Origin: Paenibacillus humicola
GTDB lineage: Bacteria; Bacillota; Bacilli; Paenibacillales; Paenibacillaceae
Reading direction: 5' to 3'
Assembly: GCF_028826105.1 (NCBI RefSeq)
Contig: NZ_JAQGPL010000001.1
Span: forward strand, 3,250,501-3,314,500
Length of the DNA stretch: 64,000 nt
Part shown: positions 42,109 through 52,049 of the stretch, one piece after another
How the letters are laid out: each line of letters starts with the position of its first letter
Position numbering within the stretch: the stretch's first letter is position 1
Notes under the pieces: generated by a model
Told to the model about the DNA's origin: nothing
Database searches by the model: none
Seen by the model: the letters and a program-made list of their open reading frames with translations, nothing else
Program-made: the position numbers and the translations under genes

Positions 42109-42903
42109 TTACAGCATCAGCCAATCTTCTTCCGTCAGACGTATCTTTTGCAGCCGTTTTGCTCGTCCTGTCGAATCGTCGATCTCCGCCAGCACGGCGT
42201 GAAAATGCCACGCGCCTTCGTCGACGACGAACCGGGCCGGAAGCTGCGTCATAAACTTATGCATCACCGCGCCGCGCTCCATGCCGAGCACGCCTTCCTT
42301 GGAGCCGACCATCCCGACATCGGTTACATACGCCGTACCTCCCGAAAGTATCGTATCGTCGTTTGTCTGGACATGCGTATGCGTCCCGACCACAAGCGAG
42401 GCTCGACCGTCCAAATGCCAGCCCATGGCAATTTTCTCCGAGGTCGCTTCGGCGTGGAAATCGACCAGAATATGATTCGTCTCGTTACGGAGTTGCTCCA
42501 GCAGCTCATCCGCCTTCCGAAACGGACAATCGATCGGAGGCAGAAACGTCCGGCCTTGCAGGTTGACGATCGCCAGCTCCTTGCCGTTCGCTTTAATCAG
42601 CGCAGCGCCTTGACCAGGCGAGCCCGGCGGAAAATTCGCCGGCCGCACGAGCTTGGGCTGATCGTCGATCCACTCGAAAATGTCCTTGTTGTCCCACGTA
42701 TGGTTTCCCATCGTAATGCCGTGGACGCCTGCGTCCAGCAGTTCCTTTACGATCGCGGACGTGATGCCCCGGCCGGCGGCGGCGTTCTCTCCATTCGCGA
42801 TGACGATATGCGGGTTGTATTTACTCTGAAGCGAGGGAAGCACCTTCTTCACCGCCGCCCGGCCGACGCTGCCGACGATATCGCCAATAAACAGGACATT
42901 CAT
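42109..42903 (-). CDS. ymdB: YmdB metallophosphoesterase (2',3'-cyclic-nucleotide phosphodiesterase)
   Basis: A 264-residue dinuclear metallophosphoesterase. GDIVGSVGR, NGENAAAGRG, GNHTWDN, FHAEATSEK and GTHTHVQTND supply the metal ligands. In B. subtilis YmdB links to biofilm versus motility decisions and RNA metabolism and is co-located with rny, as here. AAAGGAG lies before ATG 42903. A terminator separates it from rny, so read-through or an own promoter is needed. Confidence 0.96.
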   Translation of the reverse strand: MNVLFIGDIVGSVGRAAVKKVLPSLQSKYNPHIVIANGENAAAGRGITSAIVKELLDAGVHGITMGNHTWDNKDIFEWIDDQPKLVRPANFPPGSPGQGAALIKANGKELAIVNLQGRTFLPPIDCPFRKADELLEQLRNETNHILVDFHAEATSEKIAMGWHLDGRASLVVGTHTHVQTNDDTILSGGTAYVTDVGMVGSKEGVLGMERGAVMHKFMTQLPARFVVDEGAWHFHAVLAEIDDSTGRAKRLQKIRLTEEDWLML

Positions 42904-42933
42904 GATCTTGGCTCCTTTGCGTTATACGAATAG

Positions 42934-42960
42934 AAAAGTGGCTGAAGGTCAGCCACTTTT
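42934..42960 (-). terminator. Terminator between rny and ymdB
   Basis: A perfect 12-bp stem AAAAGTGGCTGA/TCAGCCACTTTT with a 3-nt loop; minus-strand 3' side TTTTCTATT. The stem is symmetric, so it can act both ways. Confidence 0.8.
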
Positions 42961-42982
42961 CGGAAGGGTATTCGGATTGGGT

Positions 42983-44524
42983 TTATTTCGCGTATTCCAC
43001 CGCTCGCGTCTCGCGAATGACCGTCACCTTGATGTGACCGGGATAATCGAGTTCGTTCTCGATTTTCTTCGTGATATCGCGTGCCAGGCGGAACGCTTCC
43101 GTGTCGTCGATTTTCTCCGGCTGTACCATGACGCGCACTTCGCGTCCGGCCTGAATGGCGTACGATTTCTCGACGCCTTCGAACGATTCGGAAATGTTTT
43201 CGAGCTTCTCGAGACGTTTGATGTACGTTTCGAGCGTTTCGCGCCTTGCTCCCGGACGCGCTGCCGACAGGGCGTCTGCGGCGCCGACGAGCATGGCGAT
43301 GACCGACGTCGCTTCGCAATCGCCGTGATGGGAAGCGATGCTGTTGATGACGACCGGGTGTTCTTTGTATTTCTTTGCCAGCTCAACGCCAATTTCGACA
43401 TGGGAGCCTTCCACTTCGTGGTCAAGCGCCTTGCCGATATCGTGCAGCAAGCCGGCCCGCTTCGCAAGCGTAATGTCTTCTCCCAGCTCGGCTGCCATCA
43501 GACCCGTCAAATAGGCAACTTCCATCGAATGCTTGAGCACGTTCTGCCCGTAGCTCGTCCGATACCTCAAGCGGCCCAATATTTTGATCAGATCCGGATG
43601 AAGGCCGTGAACGCCGACCTCGAACGTTGCCTGCTCGCCGTATTCGCGAATCCGTTCGTCCACTTCCCTGCGCGATTTCTCGACCATTTCTTCGATGCGC
43701 GCCGGATGGATACGGCCGTCCGCAACAAGCTTCTCCAGCGAAGTGCGGGCGATTTCGCGGCGTATCGGATCGAAACCGGACAAGATGACCGCTTCCGGCG
43801 TATCGTCGATAATGAGATCGATACCGGTCAACGTTTCCAATGCGCGAATATTGCGGCCTTCGCGTCCGATAATGCGGCCCTTCATTTCTTCGTTCGGCAG
43901 AGCGACGACCGAAACCGTCGTTTCCGCCACATGATCCGCCGCACAGCGCTGAATCGCGAGCGAGATGATGTCGCGTGCCTTTTTGTCCGCTTCCTCTTTC
44001 GCCTGCATTTCGATTTCCTTAATCATTTGAGCCGTTTCATGACGCACTTCCTGCTCGACATTGGTGAGAATGATCTGCTTCGCTTCCTCCATCGTCAGGC
44101 CCGAAATGCGTTCCAGCTCATGAAGCTGCTGTTTGTACAGCGTATCGATCTGTTCCTGCGTTTCCTCGATTCGCTTCTCCTTGTTGGCCACCTGCTCTTC
44201 TTTGCGTTCCAGTGCTTCTATTTTCTTATCCAACGACTCTTCCTTCTGGACGAGCCGTCTCTCAAGGCGCTGTACCTCGTTGCGACGTTCGCGTATGTCT
44301 CTCTCGGCCTCGGTACGGAGCTTGTGGACTTCGTCTTTCGCTTCGAGGACCGTTTCTTTCTTGAGCGCTTCCGCTTCTTTCTTCGCATGGTCAATAATTT
44401 GACTTGCGGCTTGCTCGGCGCTGGAAATCTTGGCCTCGGCGATCGACTTTCGAATAAAATAACCGACCCCAAAGAAAATCACGCCAACAAGGATAGTGAT
44501 CGGGAGCCAGAATATCCAAGACAT
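42983..44524 (-). CDS. rny: Ribonuclease Y
   Basis: A 513-residue membrane-anchored endoribonuclease initiating mRNA decay. An N-terminal membrane helix ([22 protein letters not shown]) is followed by a long coiled coil (about 30-200), a KH domain ([25 protein letters not shown]) and an HD domain with [10 protein letters not shown] ... [12 protein letters not shown] and HHGD. ATG 44524 with GGAGGTGAGTAAG fixes the start. Partner RicA is encoded nearby at 35 kb. Confidence 0.97.
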   Translation of the reverse strand: MSWIFWLPITILVGVIFFGVGYFIRKSIAEAKISSAEQAASQIIDHAKKEAEALKKETVLEAKDEVHKLRTEAERDIRERRNEVQRLERRLVQKEESLDKKIEALERKEEQVANKEKRIEETQEQIDTLYKQQLHELERISGLTMEEAKQIILTNVEQEVRHETAQMIKEIEMQAKEEADKKARDIISLAIQRCAADHVAETTVSVVALPNEEMKGRIIGREGRNIRALETLTGIDLIIDDTPEAVILSGFDPIRREIARTSLEKLVADGRIHPARIEEMVEKSRREVDERIREYGEQATFEVGVHGLHPDLIKILGRLRYRTSYGQNVLKHSMEVAYLTGLMAAELGEDITLAKRAGLLHDIGKALDHEVEGSHVEIGVELAKKYKEHPVVINSIASHHGDCEATSVIAMLVGAADALSAARPGARRETLETYIKRLEKLENISESFEGVEKSYAIQAGREVRVMVQPEKIDDTEAFRLARDITKKIENELDYPGHIKVTVIRETRAVEYAK

Positions 44525-44679
44525 CTTACTCACCTCCTTGTTGCCACCAAATCAAACGTTTGGGACGATATTCGGTTTTCCAGCCGGGTGTTCAGCCCGA
44601 TTCATTCACTGATTGTGAGTCAAACAAAGAATCAATTTTTGGAAGGAAAATCGATTCAGTTAAGAAAGAATACAAAATC

Positions 44680-44709
44680 ATTTTAGCTTTTCTGAAAATC
44701 AATTGTCAA
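44680..44709 (-). promoter_or_regulatory. Promoter of rny
   Basis: On the minus strand TTGACA (44709-44704), 18 bp, TAAAAT (44685-44680). The -35 box lies inside the last codons of recX. The leader is about 150 bases. Confidence 0.7.
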
Positions 44710-45397
44710 GCCATTGACAGGTCTCGTCTTCTTCCGGCGCAGCGGCGGCGGCCTGAACGGCGCGTCTCGCAATCGGCGCCGGAAAACCCCGGCGCAGCAA
44801 AAAAGCGGCCAGCTTCATCTTTCTTTCGCGAAGCTCGCCTTTTAGATGGGGCCATTTCTTTCGCGCCGCTTTCACCGCCGCTTCCGTCTCCGCGTCGTCC
44901 CCTTGGGCTTCCGCCGCCGTTTTGGCCGTTTCTTTCGCGACGCCCCGCTGCATGAGCTCCTGCTGCAGCAGCCTCCGCCCTTTCAGCTGCGAGCGCATCC
45001 GTTCGGAAACGAAGCGGTCCGCATAATCGTCGTCGTCGATAAGCCGCTCCTGCTGCAGCCGCTCGACGGCATGACGGCATGCTTCCTCGTCCAGCTCTTT
45101 GCGCGCCAAATACCTCGCGATCTCCGTCCGGGTGCGGGGTCTGGCGCCCAGGTAAGACAAGGCAAGTGCATAAGCGCGATGCCGTTCGTTTTCCCGAATA
45201 ATATCCTTCAGCTCGTCCGGATGAATCTCCCTTCCTTTCAGCAGCCGAAACCGGATCAAAATGTCCTCGTGAACGGTCATAAACGGCTCGTCGCCGCCAT
45301 CCAAAATCAGATGGTATCGCCGTTTCTCTTTCCGGTCCTGTTCTACGGAGGCGATTCTCCGCAGCTCATCGCGGGGTCCGCTATCGCTGTTCACCAT
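44699..45397 (-). CDS. recX: Regulatory protein RecX
   Basis: A 232-residue RecX-type modulator of RecA filaments. Three-helix repeats are seen: ALALSYLGARPRTRTEIARYLARKELDEEACRHAVERLQQERLIDDDDYADRFV (key RT.E....L) and later copies (RMRSQLKGRRLLQQELMQRGV). GGAAGGAGGAAG just before ATG 45397 fixes the start. A charged N-terminal extension (about 50 residues) precedes the core. Lies downstream of recA behind a terminator. Confidence 0.92.
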   Translation of the reverse strand: MVNSDSGPRDELRRIASVEQDRKEKRRYHLILDGGDEPFMTVHEDILIRFRLLKGREIHPDELKDIIRENERHRAYALALSYLGARPRTRTEIARYLARKELDEEACRHAVERLQQERLIDDDDYADRFVSERMRSQLKGRRLLQQELMQRGVAKETAKTAAEAQGDDAETEAAVKAARKKWPHLKGELRERKMKLAAFLLRRGFPAPIARRAVQAAAAAPEEDETCQWLDN

Positions 45398-45728
45398 CTT
45401 CCTCCTTCCGCTCGAACGATTCAAGAAAGAAACGCGACGTCCTCGAGGGCAATCGGCAGCTCTTCCTTTGATCCATTCCGAAATCAATCCCAAACATCGG
45501 CTTGGCCGATAATAACGGCAGCCTGGCTATAATAATTGAAAGCCGAAAAGCACCGGTCAGGTGCTTTTCGGCCATGCAGACAAATAACTGCAATATTTGA
45601 AACGAAGCGGCAATTAGGTCTTTTCCGTCAATCGATAATTCCGAAAAAAACGGACTCTGTTTGAACCAAGCCTTCTGGACCTGCACAGGCCTATCCTTTG
45701 CCGGGACTGACTCCCTGCAGTGTGTCGA
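45398..45728. other. 331-bp intergenic region between recA and recX
   Basis: It contains the recA terminator (45542-45572). A possible weak promoter (TTATTATAG near 45530 on the minus strand) would serve recX. No gene is supported. Confidence 0.6.
45542..45572. terminator. Symmetric hairpin between recA and recX
   Basis: A perfect 13-bp stem GCCGAAAAGCACC/GGTGCTTTTCGGC with a 5-nt loop; minus-strand 3' side TTTCAATT. Likely ends recA transcription. Confidence 0.7.
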
Positions 45729-46781
45729 TTATTCGAGACCCAGGTCAAGCTCGTCCTCTTCGTCACTGCTGAACGAAGCGGGGTTCATTGAGGCTGCCGC
45801 CATATTGTTGGCTTCACGAATTTGCTGCTCGATCGTAGCGGAAATTTCAGGGTGATCCTTCAGGAACTGCTTCGCATTCTCCCGGCCTTGTCCGAGGCGC
45901 TCGCCGCTGAACGAAAACCAGGCTCCGCTCTTCTGCACGATATCCATTTCGACGCCGATATCGATGATGCTGCCTTCTTTCGAAACGCCTTCTCCGTACA
46001 TGATATCGACTTCCGCCTGCTTGAATGGAGGCGCAACCTTGTTCTTCACGACCTTCACCCGGGTCCGGTTGCCGACCATATCGTTCCCCTGCTTAATCGT
46101 CTCCACGCGGCGAACGTCAAGCCGTACGCTGGAATAAAATTTCAGCGCGCGTCCGCCGGGAGTCGTCTCCGGGTTGCCGAACATTACGCCGACCTTCTCG
46201 CGCAGCTGGTTGATGAAGATGGCGATCGTCTTCGATTTGCTGATCGCGCCGGACAGCTTCCGAAGCGCCTGCGACATTAACCGGGCCTGCAGACCCACAT
46301 GGGAATCTCCCATCTCGCCTTCGATCTCCGCCTTCGGTACCAGTGCCGCCACAGAGTCGATGACGATAATATCGACCGCGCCGCTGCGCACGAGCGCCTC
46401 GGCAATTTCGAGCGCCTGCTCCCCCGTGTCCGGCTGCGAAAGGAGCAGCTCGTCGATATTGACACCCAGCTTGCCCGCGTAGACGGGATCAAGCGCATGC
46501 TCTGCGTCGATAAAAGCGGCTTGTCCGCCGCTGCGCTGCGCTTCTGCGATTGCATGAAGCGCAAACGTCGTTTTACCGGACGATTCCGGACCGTAGATTT
46601 CAATGACGCGGCCCCGCGGAAAACCGCCGATGCCGAGTGCGATATCTAATGCAAGGGATCCGCTGGAAACCGTTTCGACCTGCAGCTGAGCGGATTCTCC
46701 CAATTTCATAATGGAACCTTTTCCGAATTGTTTCTCAATCTGACGCAAAGCCATTTCAAGGGCGGCGCGGCGATCTGACAA
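45729..46781 (-). CDS. recA: Recombinase RecA
   Basis: A 350-residue RecA. Walker [10 protein letters not shown], LexA/L1 region, [26 protein letters not shown] (L2 region) and Glu-rich C-terminus ([11 protein letters not shown]) are standard. The start is taken at TTG 46781, giving [20 protein letters not shown], which matches the B. subtilis N-terminus; GTG 46790 and GTG 46799 would add short extensions. GAAGGA lies ten bases before the TTG. A LexA-box candidate overlaps the promoter, indicating SOS control. Confidence 0.96.
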   Translation of the reverse strand: MSDRRAALEMALRQIEKQFGKGSIMKLGESAQLQVETVSSGSLALDIALGIGGFPRGRVIEIYGPESSGKTTFALHAIAEAQRSGGQAAFIDAEHALDPVYAGKLGVNIDELLLSQPDTGEQALEIAEALVRSGAVDIIVIDSVAALVPKAEIEGEMGDSHVGLQARLMSQALRKLSGAISKSKTIAIFINQLREKVGVMFGNPETTPGGRALKFYSSVRLDVRRVETIKQGNDMVGNRTRVKVVKNKVAPPFKQAEVDIMYGEGVSKEGSIIDIGVEMDIVQKSGAWFSFSGERLGQGRENAKQFLKDHPEISATIEQQIREANNMAAASMNPASFSSDEEDELDLGLE

Positions 46782-46850
46782 CGAATTCACATCCTTCACG
46801 ATTTATAGTTTCATGATACCTTGTTTCACCTGCGTTAGCAAGCATTTTTA

Positions 46851-46864
46851 CGAACATATATTCC
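46851..46864. promoter_or_regulatory. LexA (SOS) box candidate at the recA promoter
   Basis: CGAACATATATTCC differs from the Bacillus consensus CGAAC-N4-GTTCG at few positions and overlaps the -10 region. Confidence 0.65.
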
Positions 46865-46882
46865 TATCCCTTCGAAGGTCAA
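46853..46882 (-). promoter_or_regulatory. Promoter of recA
   Basis: On the minus strand TTGACC (46882-46877), 18 bp, TATGTT (46858-46853). Confidence 0.55.
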
Positions 46883-46890
46883 AGGCAATA

Positions 46891-46926
46891 AAAAAAAACC
46901 GCAGCAAAGTAATCTTCGCCACGGTT
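46891..46926 (-). terminator. Terminator downstream of cinA
   Basis: On the minus strand a 13-bp stem with several G-U pairs (AACCGTGGCGAAG against CTTTGCTGCGGTT) is followed by a T8-9 tract. It lies just upstream of the recA promoter, so recA is separately controlled. Confidence 0.8.
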
Positions 46927-47037
46927 CTTCCGTCAACTAATGACGATTATAGACGATAAAATCGGGGTTGGCAAGCCGTCGTCACAAAACGTTCACATTC
47001 GACTTGTTTACTCGACAGTTCGTCCGTATTCATACGG

Positions 47038-48291
47038 TTATTTCCGGTCCTTTAATGCCAGCCACAAGCGGTACAGTGCCGATTTGGCCGCCCGGAGCCG
47101 AATCATTCCCCGGTTTCCATTCAATTGGGCGGTGTATACTTCCGTCTCCCCGCCGCGGACCGCAAGGCCGATATAAACGAGTCCGACCGGCTTGCCTTCC
47201 GACTCTGCGGGCCCCGCGACACCCGTCAGCGCTACGCCGTAATCGCCGCCGGTTATTTCGAGCGTTCGCTCCGCCATGAGCGCGGCCGTCGATTCGCTGA
47301 TCGCGCCGGGAGCGCCTTCGCCTTCCAGCTGCGCCATCGGGATACCGAGCAGCCGGTGCTTCATATGATTCGTATACGTCACGAAACCGCCAAGAAATTC
47401 GCCGCTGCTCCCGGGAATATTCGTGATGAGCTGGGTAAGCAGCCCTCCCGTAACGCTTTCCGCGCTGGCCAGCTTCAGACCTTCGGATCGCAGCAACCGA
47501 ATAACGGCTTCTTCAAGCGGTATATCTTCCGCTGCGTAAAGATGTTCGCCGACCAGGCTTCGAATCTGCGCCTCCGTCTCGTCCAGCCTTCCCGCAGCCT
47601 CCCGCTCGCTCAGTGCCTTGGTTGACAGCCGGATCGCAACTTCGCCTTCCTTGGCGTAAGGCGCGATCGTCGGATCGCTTTGGCCGTCGATCAGCCCGAT
47701 CAGCTGATGCTCAAGCGCGGACTCGCCGATTCCGGCGAATTTCAGCGTCCTGGAATAAAGGCGCCGATCCTCTCCGGAAACGGTCCTCAGCCAGGCTTTG
47801 GCCGGACCGTCGAACATCGGCCGCATTTCGCGCGGCGGCCCCGGCAGCAGCACGTAATGCGTCCCGTCCACGGTCAGCGCGTTTCCGACAGCCAGTCCCG
47901 CCTCGTTCTCAAGCGGCGTACAGCCTTCGATCATGTTCGCTTGTCTGCGGTTGCTTTCGATCAGCGGTATGCCCCGCTTCGCGGCCATTTCTTCGATTTT
48001 TTTCATGGACGGTCCATGCTCGGTCAAAGAGAGATTTAAATAGTCCGCCAGCGCATCCTTGGTCAAATCGTCCTGCGTCGGCCCGAGGCCGCCGGTGAAC
48101 AGCACCACGTCCGCCCGCGTCCGCGCCAGCTCGATCGCCTGCCGGATACGGCCGGCGTTGTCGCCGACCACGGTTTGAAAATAAACGTCGATGCCGAGCT
48201 CCGCCAGCCCCTGCGAAAGGTAAGTCGCATTCGTGTTGACGGTTTGCCCGAGGAGTAGCTCGGTACCTACCGCGATAATTTCTGCGCGCAT
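47038..48291 (-). CDS. cinA: CinA competence/damage-inducible protein
   Basis: A 417-residue protein with an N-terminal molybdopterin-binding-like (MoCF) domain (IAVGTELLLGQTVNTNATYL ... FTGGLGPTQDDLTK) and a C-terminal PncC-like nicotinamide-nucleotide amidohydrolase domain (SAESVTGGLLTQLITNIPGSSGEFLGGFVTY ... ALTGVAGP). In this phylum it lies upstream of recA. AGGAG precedes ATG 48291. Confidence 0.96.
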   Translation of the reverse strand: MRAEIIAVGTELLLGQTVNTNATYLSQGLAELGIDVYFQTVVGDNAGRIRQAIELARTRADVVLFTGGLGPTQDDLTKDALADYLNLSLTEHGPSMKKIEEMAAKRGIPLIESNRRQANMIEGCTPLENEAGLAVGNALTVDGTHYVLLPGPPREMRPMFDGPAKAWLRTVSGEDRRLYSRTLKFAGIGESALEHQLIGLIDGQSDPTIAPYAKEGEVAIRLSTKALSEREAAGRLDETEAQIRSLVGEHLYAAEDIPLEEAVIRLLRSEGLKLASAESVTGGLLTQLITNIPGSSGEFLGGFVTYTNHMKHRLLGIPMAQLEGEGAPGAISESTAALMAERTLEITGGDYGVALTGVAGPAESEGKPVGLVYIGLAVRGGETEVYTAQLNGNRGMIRLRAAKSALYRLWLALKDRK

Positions 48292-48328
48292 AAACAGCAG
48301 CTCCTTTTGCCTATTTTATGAATGAAAA

Positions 48329-48360
48329 GCATCATCCCACGACATGTCAGGGATGATGCT
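48329..48360 (-). terminator. Terminator downstream of pgsA
   Basis: An 11-bp perfect stem AGCATCATCCC/GGGATGATGCT with minus-strand TTTTC after it. Confidence 0.75.
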
Positions 48361-48378
48361 TCATCATCACGAGCCGCC

Positions 48379-48957
48379 TCACTCGGTTAACGGAATGAGG
48401 TTTTTGTTTTTGACGAAATAATCGATGCCGGAATAAACGGTAATGAGAGCCGCGGCCCAGCTGGATACGAGATCGAAGCGGAAATGGACGAACGTAAACG
48501 GAAAATTGTTCAGCAGCAGCGCAATGATCATCGTAATCTGCACGGCCGTTTTCCATTTTCCCCATTTGCTCGCGGCCAGCACGACGCCTTCGAGGAGGGC
48601 GATCTGGCGAAGACCGGTCACGGCAAACTCGCGGCTAATAATGACGATGGCGATCCAAGCCCCCAGCTTGTTCATCTCCACCAGCGAAATCAGCACGGCC
48701 GCCACGAGCAGTTTATCCGCAAGCGGATCGAGCAGCTTGCCGAGATTGGTGACGATTTTGTTCTTCCGGGCAATATAGCCGTCCAGCCCGTCCGTGCTTG
48801 CCGCAATGATGAAAATGAGCGCCGCCAAAATCTGATTCCAAGTAATTGAAAAATCGGCAAAAGACAGCGGCTTTAAATTGATGTTGATCAGCAGCAGAAA
48901 CATGATGATCGGCACGAGAAAAATACGGGCCAGCGTGATGCGGTTGGCTAAATTCAC
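48379..48957 (-). CDS. pgsA: CDP-diacylglycerol--glycerol-3-phosphate 3-phosphatidyltransferase
   Basis: A 192-residue membrane enzyme committing CDP-DAG to phosphatidylglycerol. The CDP-alcohol phosphotransferase motif D-x2-DG-x2-AR-x8-G-x3-D-x3-D is present in STDGLDGYIARKNKIVTNLGKLLDPLADKLL. About five hydrophobic helices. GTG 48957 overlaps the rimO stop (GTGA), with GGGGAGGG upstream inside rimO. Confidence 0.96.
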   Translation of the reverse strand: MNLANRITLARIFLVPIIMFLLLININLKPLSFADFSITWNQILAALIFIIAASTDGLDGYIARKNKIVTNLGKLLDPLADKLLVAAVLISLVEMNKLGAWIAIVIISREFAVTGLRQIALLEGVVLAASKWGKWKTAVQITMIIALLLNNFPFTFVHFRFDLVSSWAAALITVYSGIDYFVKNKNLIPLTE

Positions 48958-50282
48958 GACAGTCCCTCCCCGGACATATCAAATTCATAAGCGTGCGTGA
49001 TACGCACCTTTTGAATTTCGCCGATCTGAACCCGGCAATTGGAGATGAACACCTCGCCGTCGATCTCCGGGGCATCGTAAACGGAGCGGCCGACGAAGAT
49101 ATCGCTGCGGCCGTCGTAACGCTCGACGAGCACGTCGATTTCCCGGCCGATATATTTGCCGCTGCTCGCCCGCGACACTTCGCGCTGAATCTCCATCAGC
49201 GTATTGGCCCGCCATTCCTTGATCTCATCCGGCACGTGGTCGGGCAGGCGAACAGCCGGCGTATCCTCCTCGGGCGAATACGTAAATACGCCGAGACGGT
49301 CGAACTTCATCTCGCGCACAAATTGGCACAGGCGTTCGAAATCCTCGTCGGTTTCGCCCGGGAAGCCGACGATCATCGACGTGCGGATTGCCGCATCGGA
49401 AATCCGCGAACGGATTTTAGCAACCAGCTCGCGGGCGTCTCGCTGTCTGCCCGGCCTGCGCATGCGCTTCAAAATCGAATCCTCGCTGTGCTGCAGCGGC
49501 ATGTCGATATAATTGCAAATTTTCGGATTGGACGCGATCGTTTCGATCAGCTCGTCCGTGAAAAAACCCGGATAGGCATAATGAAGCCTTACCCAGGCGA
49601 TTCCGTCCACTTCGCTGACGCGCCGCAGCAGCTCGGGCAGCATGAATGTATCGTAAAGGTCCGTCCCGTAATTGGTCGAGTCCTGCGCGATCAGGCTGAT
49701 TTCCTTGACGCCCTGCGCCGCAAGCCGCTTCGTTTCGTCGACGATCGATTCGATCGACCGGCTGCGGAACTTGCCGCGCATAATCGGAATCGAACAGAAG
49801 GTGCACGCATTGTCGCACCCTTCGGCGATTTTGACGTGGGCGGTATAACGGGGCGTTGCGACCAGCCGCGGCAGCTTCCGCTCGTAGTCGAACACCGGAT
49901 TGCCGACGCGGACCGGCTTCTTCCCTCGCAGCGCCTCGTCGACGATATCGTTGATATGATGAAAATCCCCGGTACCGACGATGCCGTCGATCTCGGGCAT
50001 TTCTTCCATCAGCTGCTGTTTGTAGCGCTGCGTCAGGCAGCCGGACACGATCAGCGCCTTAAGGCGCGCCGTCTGCTTCAGCTCGGCCATATCCAGAATC
50101 GTATTGACCGATTCTTCCTTGGCCGCATCGATGAAACCGCATGTATTGACGATAATCACCGTCGCTTCTTCCGGCTGGTCCACAAGCCGATATCCGCGCT
50201 CGTGAATAAGCCCGGACATGATTTCCGAATCGACGAGATTTTTCTCGCATCCCAGCGTGACTACCTTCACTCTTTCCGTCAT
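48954..50282 (-). CDS. rimO: Ribosomal protein S12 methylthiotransferase RimO
   Basis: A 442-residue radical SAM methylthiotransferase modifying Asp of ribosomal protein S12. MTTase Cys ligands are in LGCEKNLVDSE, NTCGFIDAA and VSGCLTQRY; the SAM triad is in GCDNACTFCSIPIMRGKFRSR. A C-terminal TRAM domain follows. The LGCEKNLVDSE start separates it from MiaB. It overlaps pgsA. Confidence 0.96.
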   Translation of the reverse strand: MTERVKVVTLGCEKNLVDSEIMSGLIHERGYRLVDQPEEATVIIVNTCGFIDAAKEESVNTILDMAELKQTARLKALIVSGCLTQRYKQQLMEEMPEIDGIVGTGDFHHINDIVDEALRGKKPVRVGNPVFDYERKLPRLVATPRYTAHVKIAEGCDNACTFCSIPIMRGKFRSRSIESIVDETKRLAAQGVKEISLIAQDSTNYGTDLYDTFMLPELLRRVSEVDGIAWVRLHYAYPGFFTDELIETIASNPKICNYIDMPLQHSEDSILKRMRRPGRQRDARELVAKIRSRISDAAIRTSMIVGFPGETDEDFERLCQFVREMKFDRLGVFTYSPEEDTPAVRLPDHVPDEIKEWRANTLMEIQREVSRASSGKYIGREIDVLVERYDGRSDIFVGRSVYDAPEIDGEVFISNCRVQIGEIQKVRITHAYEFDMSGEGLS

Positions 50283-50354
50283 GGATGTTCCCCCAGATCT
50301 TATCCGTAAAGCTTCTTAACAAGTATAATACATGGCCTATAGCGTGTCAAAACA

Positions 50355-50404
50355 GGAAAAGCCCCGCTTTTCGCAAGCAAAATGCGTCCGGAACGGGACT
50401 TTCC
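50355..50404 (-). terminator. Terminator downstream of the YajQ gene
   Basis: On the minus strand GGAAAGTCCCG pairs imperfectly with CGGGGCTTTTCC across a branched loop, followed by TGTTTT. Confidence 0.55.
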
Positions 50405-50423
50405 TATGAGATGCGAAAGCGTT

Positions 50424-50915
50424 TTACCGAAAATTCGTAAACTGCAAATCGATCTGCAGATCAGCCCCGCGCAGCAAAGCCATAACCGCCTGCAGGTCGT
50501 CCTTGCTTTTCCCCGTCACGCGCAGCTGGTCTCCTTGAATCTGGCTTTTCACCTTCAGCTTCGAGTCGCGAATCAGAATGTTGATCTTCTTCGCGATATC
50601 CTGCTCGATGCCCGTCTTCATCTTGATGTTCTGCCTGACCGTTCCCGCCGAAGCCGGCTCGATTTTGCCGTATTCGAGATTTTTGATCGGTACGCCGCGT
50701 TTTATCATTTTGGACTGCAAAATGTCAATGACGCTCTTCAGCTTGTATTCGTCGTCCGATACGACGACAAGCTCGTCCTTCTCCAGCTTGATGCTGCTCT
50801 TGCTGCCTTTAAAATCGAAACGGGTTTCGATTTCGCGCTCCGCCTGCGTAATGGCGTTGGACAGCTCCTGCATGTCGACCTTCGAGACGATGTCAAAAGA
50901 ATTTTCCGAGCTCAT
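50424..50915 (-). CDS. YajQ-family nucleotide-binding protein
   Basis: A 163-residue YajQ protein: [41 protein letters not shown] at the start and ARIEGDQ-like [39 protein letters not shown] at the end. Two ferredoxin-like folds; homologues bind cyclic di-GMP or other nucleotides. ATG 50915 gives the family N-terminus; AAAGGAG lies 14 bases upstream. Confidence 0.95.
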   Translation of the reverse strand: MSSENSFDIVSKVDMQELSNAITQAEREIETRFDFKGSKSSIKLEKDELVVVSDDEYKLKSVIDILQSKMIKRGVPIKNLEYGKIEPASAGTVRQNIKMKTGIEQDIAKKINILIRDSKLKVKSQIQGDQLRVTGKSKDDLQAVMALLRGADLQIDLQFTNFR

Positions 50916-50993
50916 GCCGATGGTTCCGCTCCTTTCCAAAACTTTCATGTCACGTATTATAACCGAAACCGCGGCGCAAGAAAAGGCATCCCG

Positions 50994-51020
50994 GGCGCAG
51001 CGGGATGCCTTCGTTCGCCA
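50994..51020 (-). terminator. Terminator downstream of rodZ
   Basis: On the minus strand AGGCATCCC/GGGATGCCT stem followed by TTTTC. Confidence 0.75.
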
Positions 51021-51078
51021 TCGGTCCGCACGGCGATGCGCCGGATTTGTCAGCGACCGGTTCATGACGATCGTCAGA

Positions 51079-52032
51079 CTAAGCGTCCGGATTATTTGCC
51101 GTCTCTCCGTTCGTTCCCGCCGCTTCAGCCGGATCAACCTGCATATGCCAGGTTCCGGCTTTGTTCCCGTCATTCAACGGCACGCCGTCGATCGTCACGT
51201 CGAGAACCTTCGCATTCGAGATGTTGATGTAAACCGGCCCTTGAAAATCGACCTCGGCTGTCTCTCCATCTTTTAACGTCTTCTGCAGCAGAAATTTTCC
51301 GTCTTTGCTGTTTTCAGAAACCCCGAACCAGTTGCTGCCGCCTGAAGCTTTAATTTCCACTTTATGTGTTCCTACAGGCGATATTTCATAATAATCGGTT
51401 TTGCCCGATGTCCGGGTCAAATTCAGCGTCGTCTGCGTAACGGGTACGTCCGCTGTGCCGCCGGGTGGCGTCTGATCCGCGGTGCCGCCGTTGCTCTCCG
51501 TTCCTCCGCTTGCTGTATTGCCATCGTTTGCCGTGCTGTTACCGGGCTTCGCCGCATTGCCGTCCGGCTGATTCACAGGCGGAGGTGCCGTCTGATTCGT
51601 CATTTTCCCGTCATCCGCCGAATTGACGTTGTCCCCGCCCGGACGGTTGATCGCAAACACATAGACGATGACAACGATGAGCAGCAGGAACGACCACATC
51701 AAGGCTCGGAAGCCCCAGCGGCTCCAGCGGTCCGATGTGGAGCTGTTAGCCGAACGCCGCGGGCGCTGCACCGGCTCGACAATCGGTTCCGGCGCGGGCA
51801 AAGGAATTTCTTTCTGATACAATCGCAGCACTTCATCCGCATCGAGTCCGACCGTTTCGGAATAGTTCTTTACGAAAGCGCGGACGTAAAAAGATCCCGG
51901 AAGCACCGAGTAGTTGCCTTCTTCGATCGCCTCCAAGTAACGTTTGCGTATTTTCGTCTGTTCCTGAACATCCTCCAGAGTCAAGCCCCGCTGTTCCCGG
52001 GCATTACGGAGCAAGGCGCCTAAATCCGACAT
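51079..52032 (-). CDS. rodZ: RodZ-like HTH/DUF4115 membrane protein
   Basis: A 317-residue bitopic protein. A cytosolic HTH domain ([36 protein letters not shown]) links to a single membrane helix (about 108-128: [19 protein letters not shown]), a disordered Gly/Asn/Thr/Pro linker, and an external DUF4115 beta domain. RodZ connects MreB to cell-wall synthesis. It follows ymfK, as in B. subtilis (ymfM). Confidence 0.93.
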   Translation of the reverse strand: MSDLGALLRNAREQRGLTLEDVQEQTKIRKRYLEAIEEGNYSVLPGSFYVRAFVKNYSETVGLDADEVLRLYQKEIPLPAPEPIVEPVQRPRRSANSSTSDRWSRWGFRALMWSFLLLIVVIVYVFAINRPGGDNVNSADDGKMTNQTAPPPVNQPDGNAAKPGNSTANDGNTASGGTESNGGTADQTPPGGTADVPVTQTTLNLTRTSGKTDYYEISPVGTHKVEIKASGGSNWFGVSENSKDGKFLLQKTLKDGETAEVDFQGPVYINISNAKVLDVTIDGVPLNDGNKAGTWHMQVDPAEAAGTNGETANNPDA

Positions 52033-52049
52033 GTTTTACACCATCCGTT

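Noticed and set aside
45381..45686. Open frame of 101 codons between recA and recX.
   Set aside because: Spans the perfect recA terminator hairpin and overlaps recX; no ribosome binding site or family.
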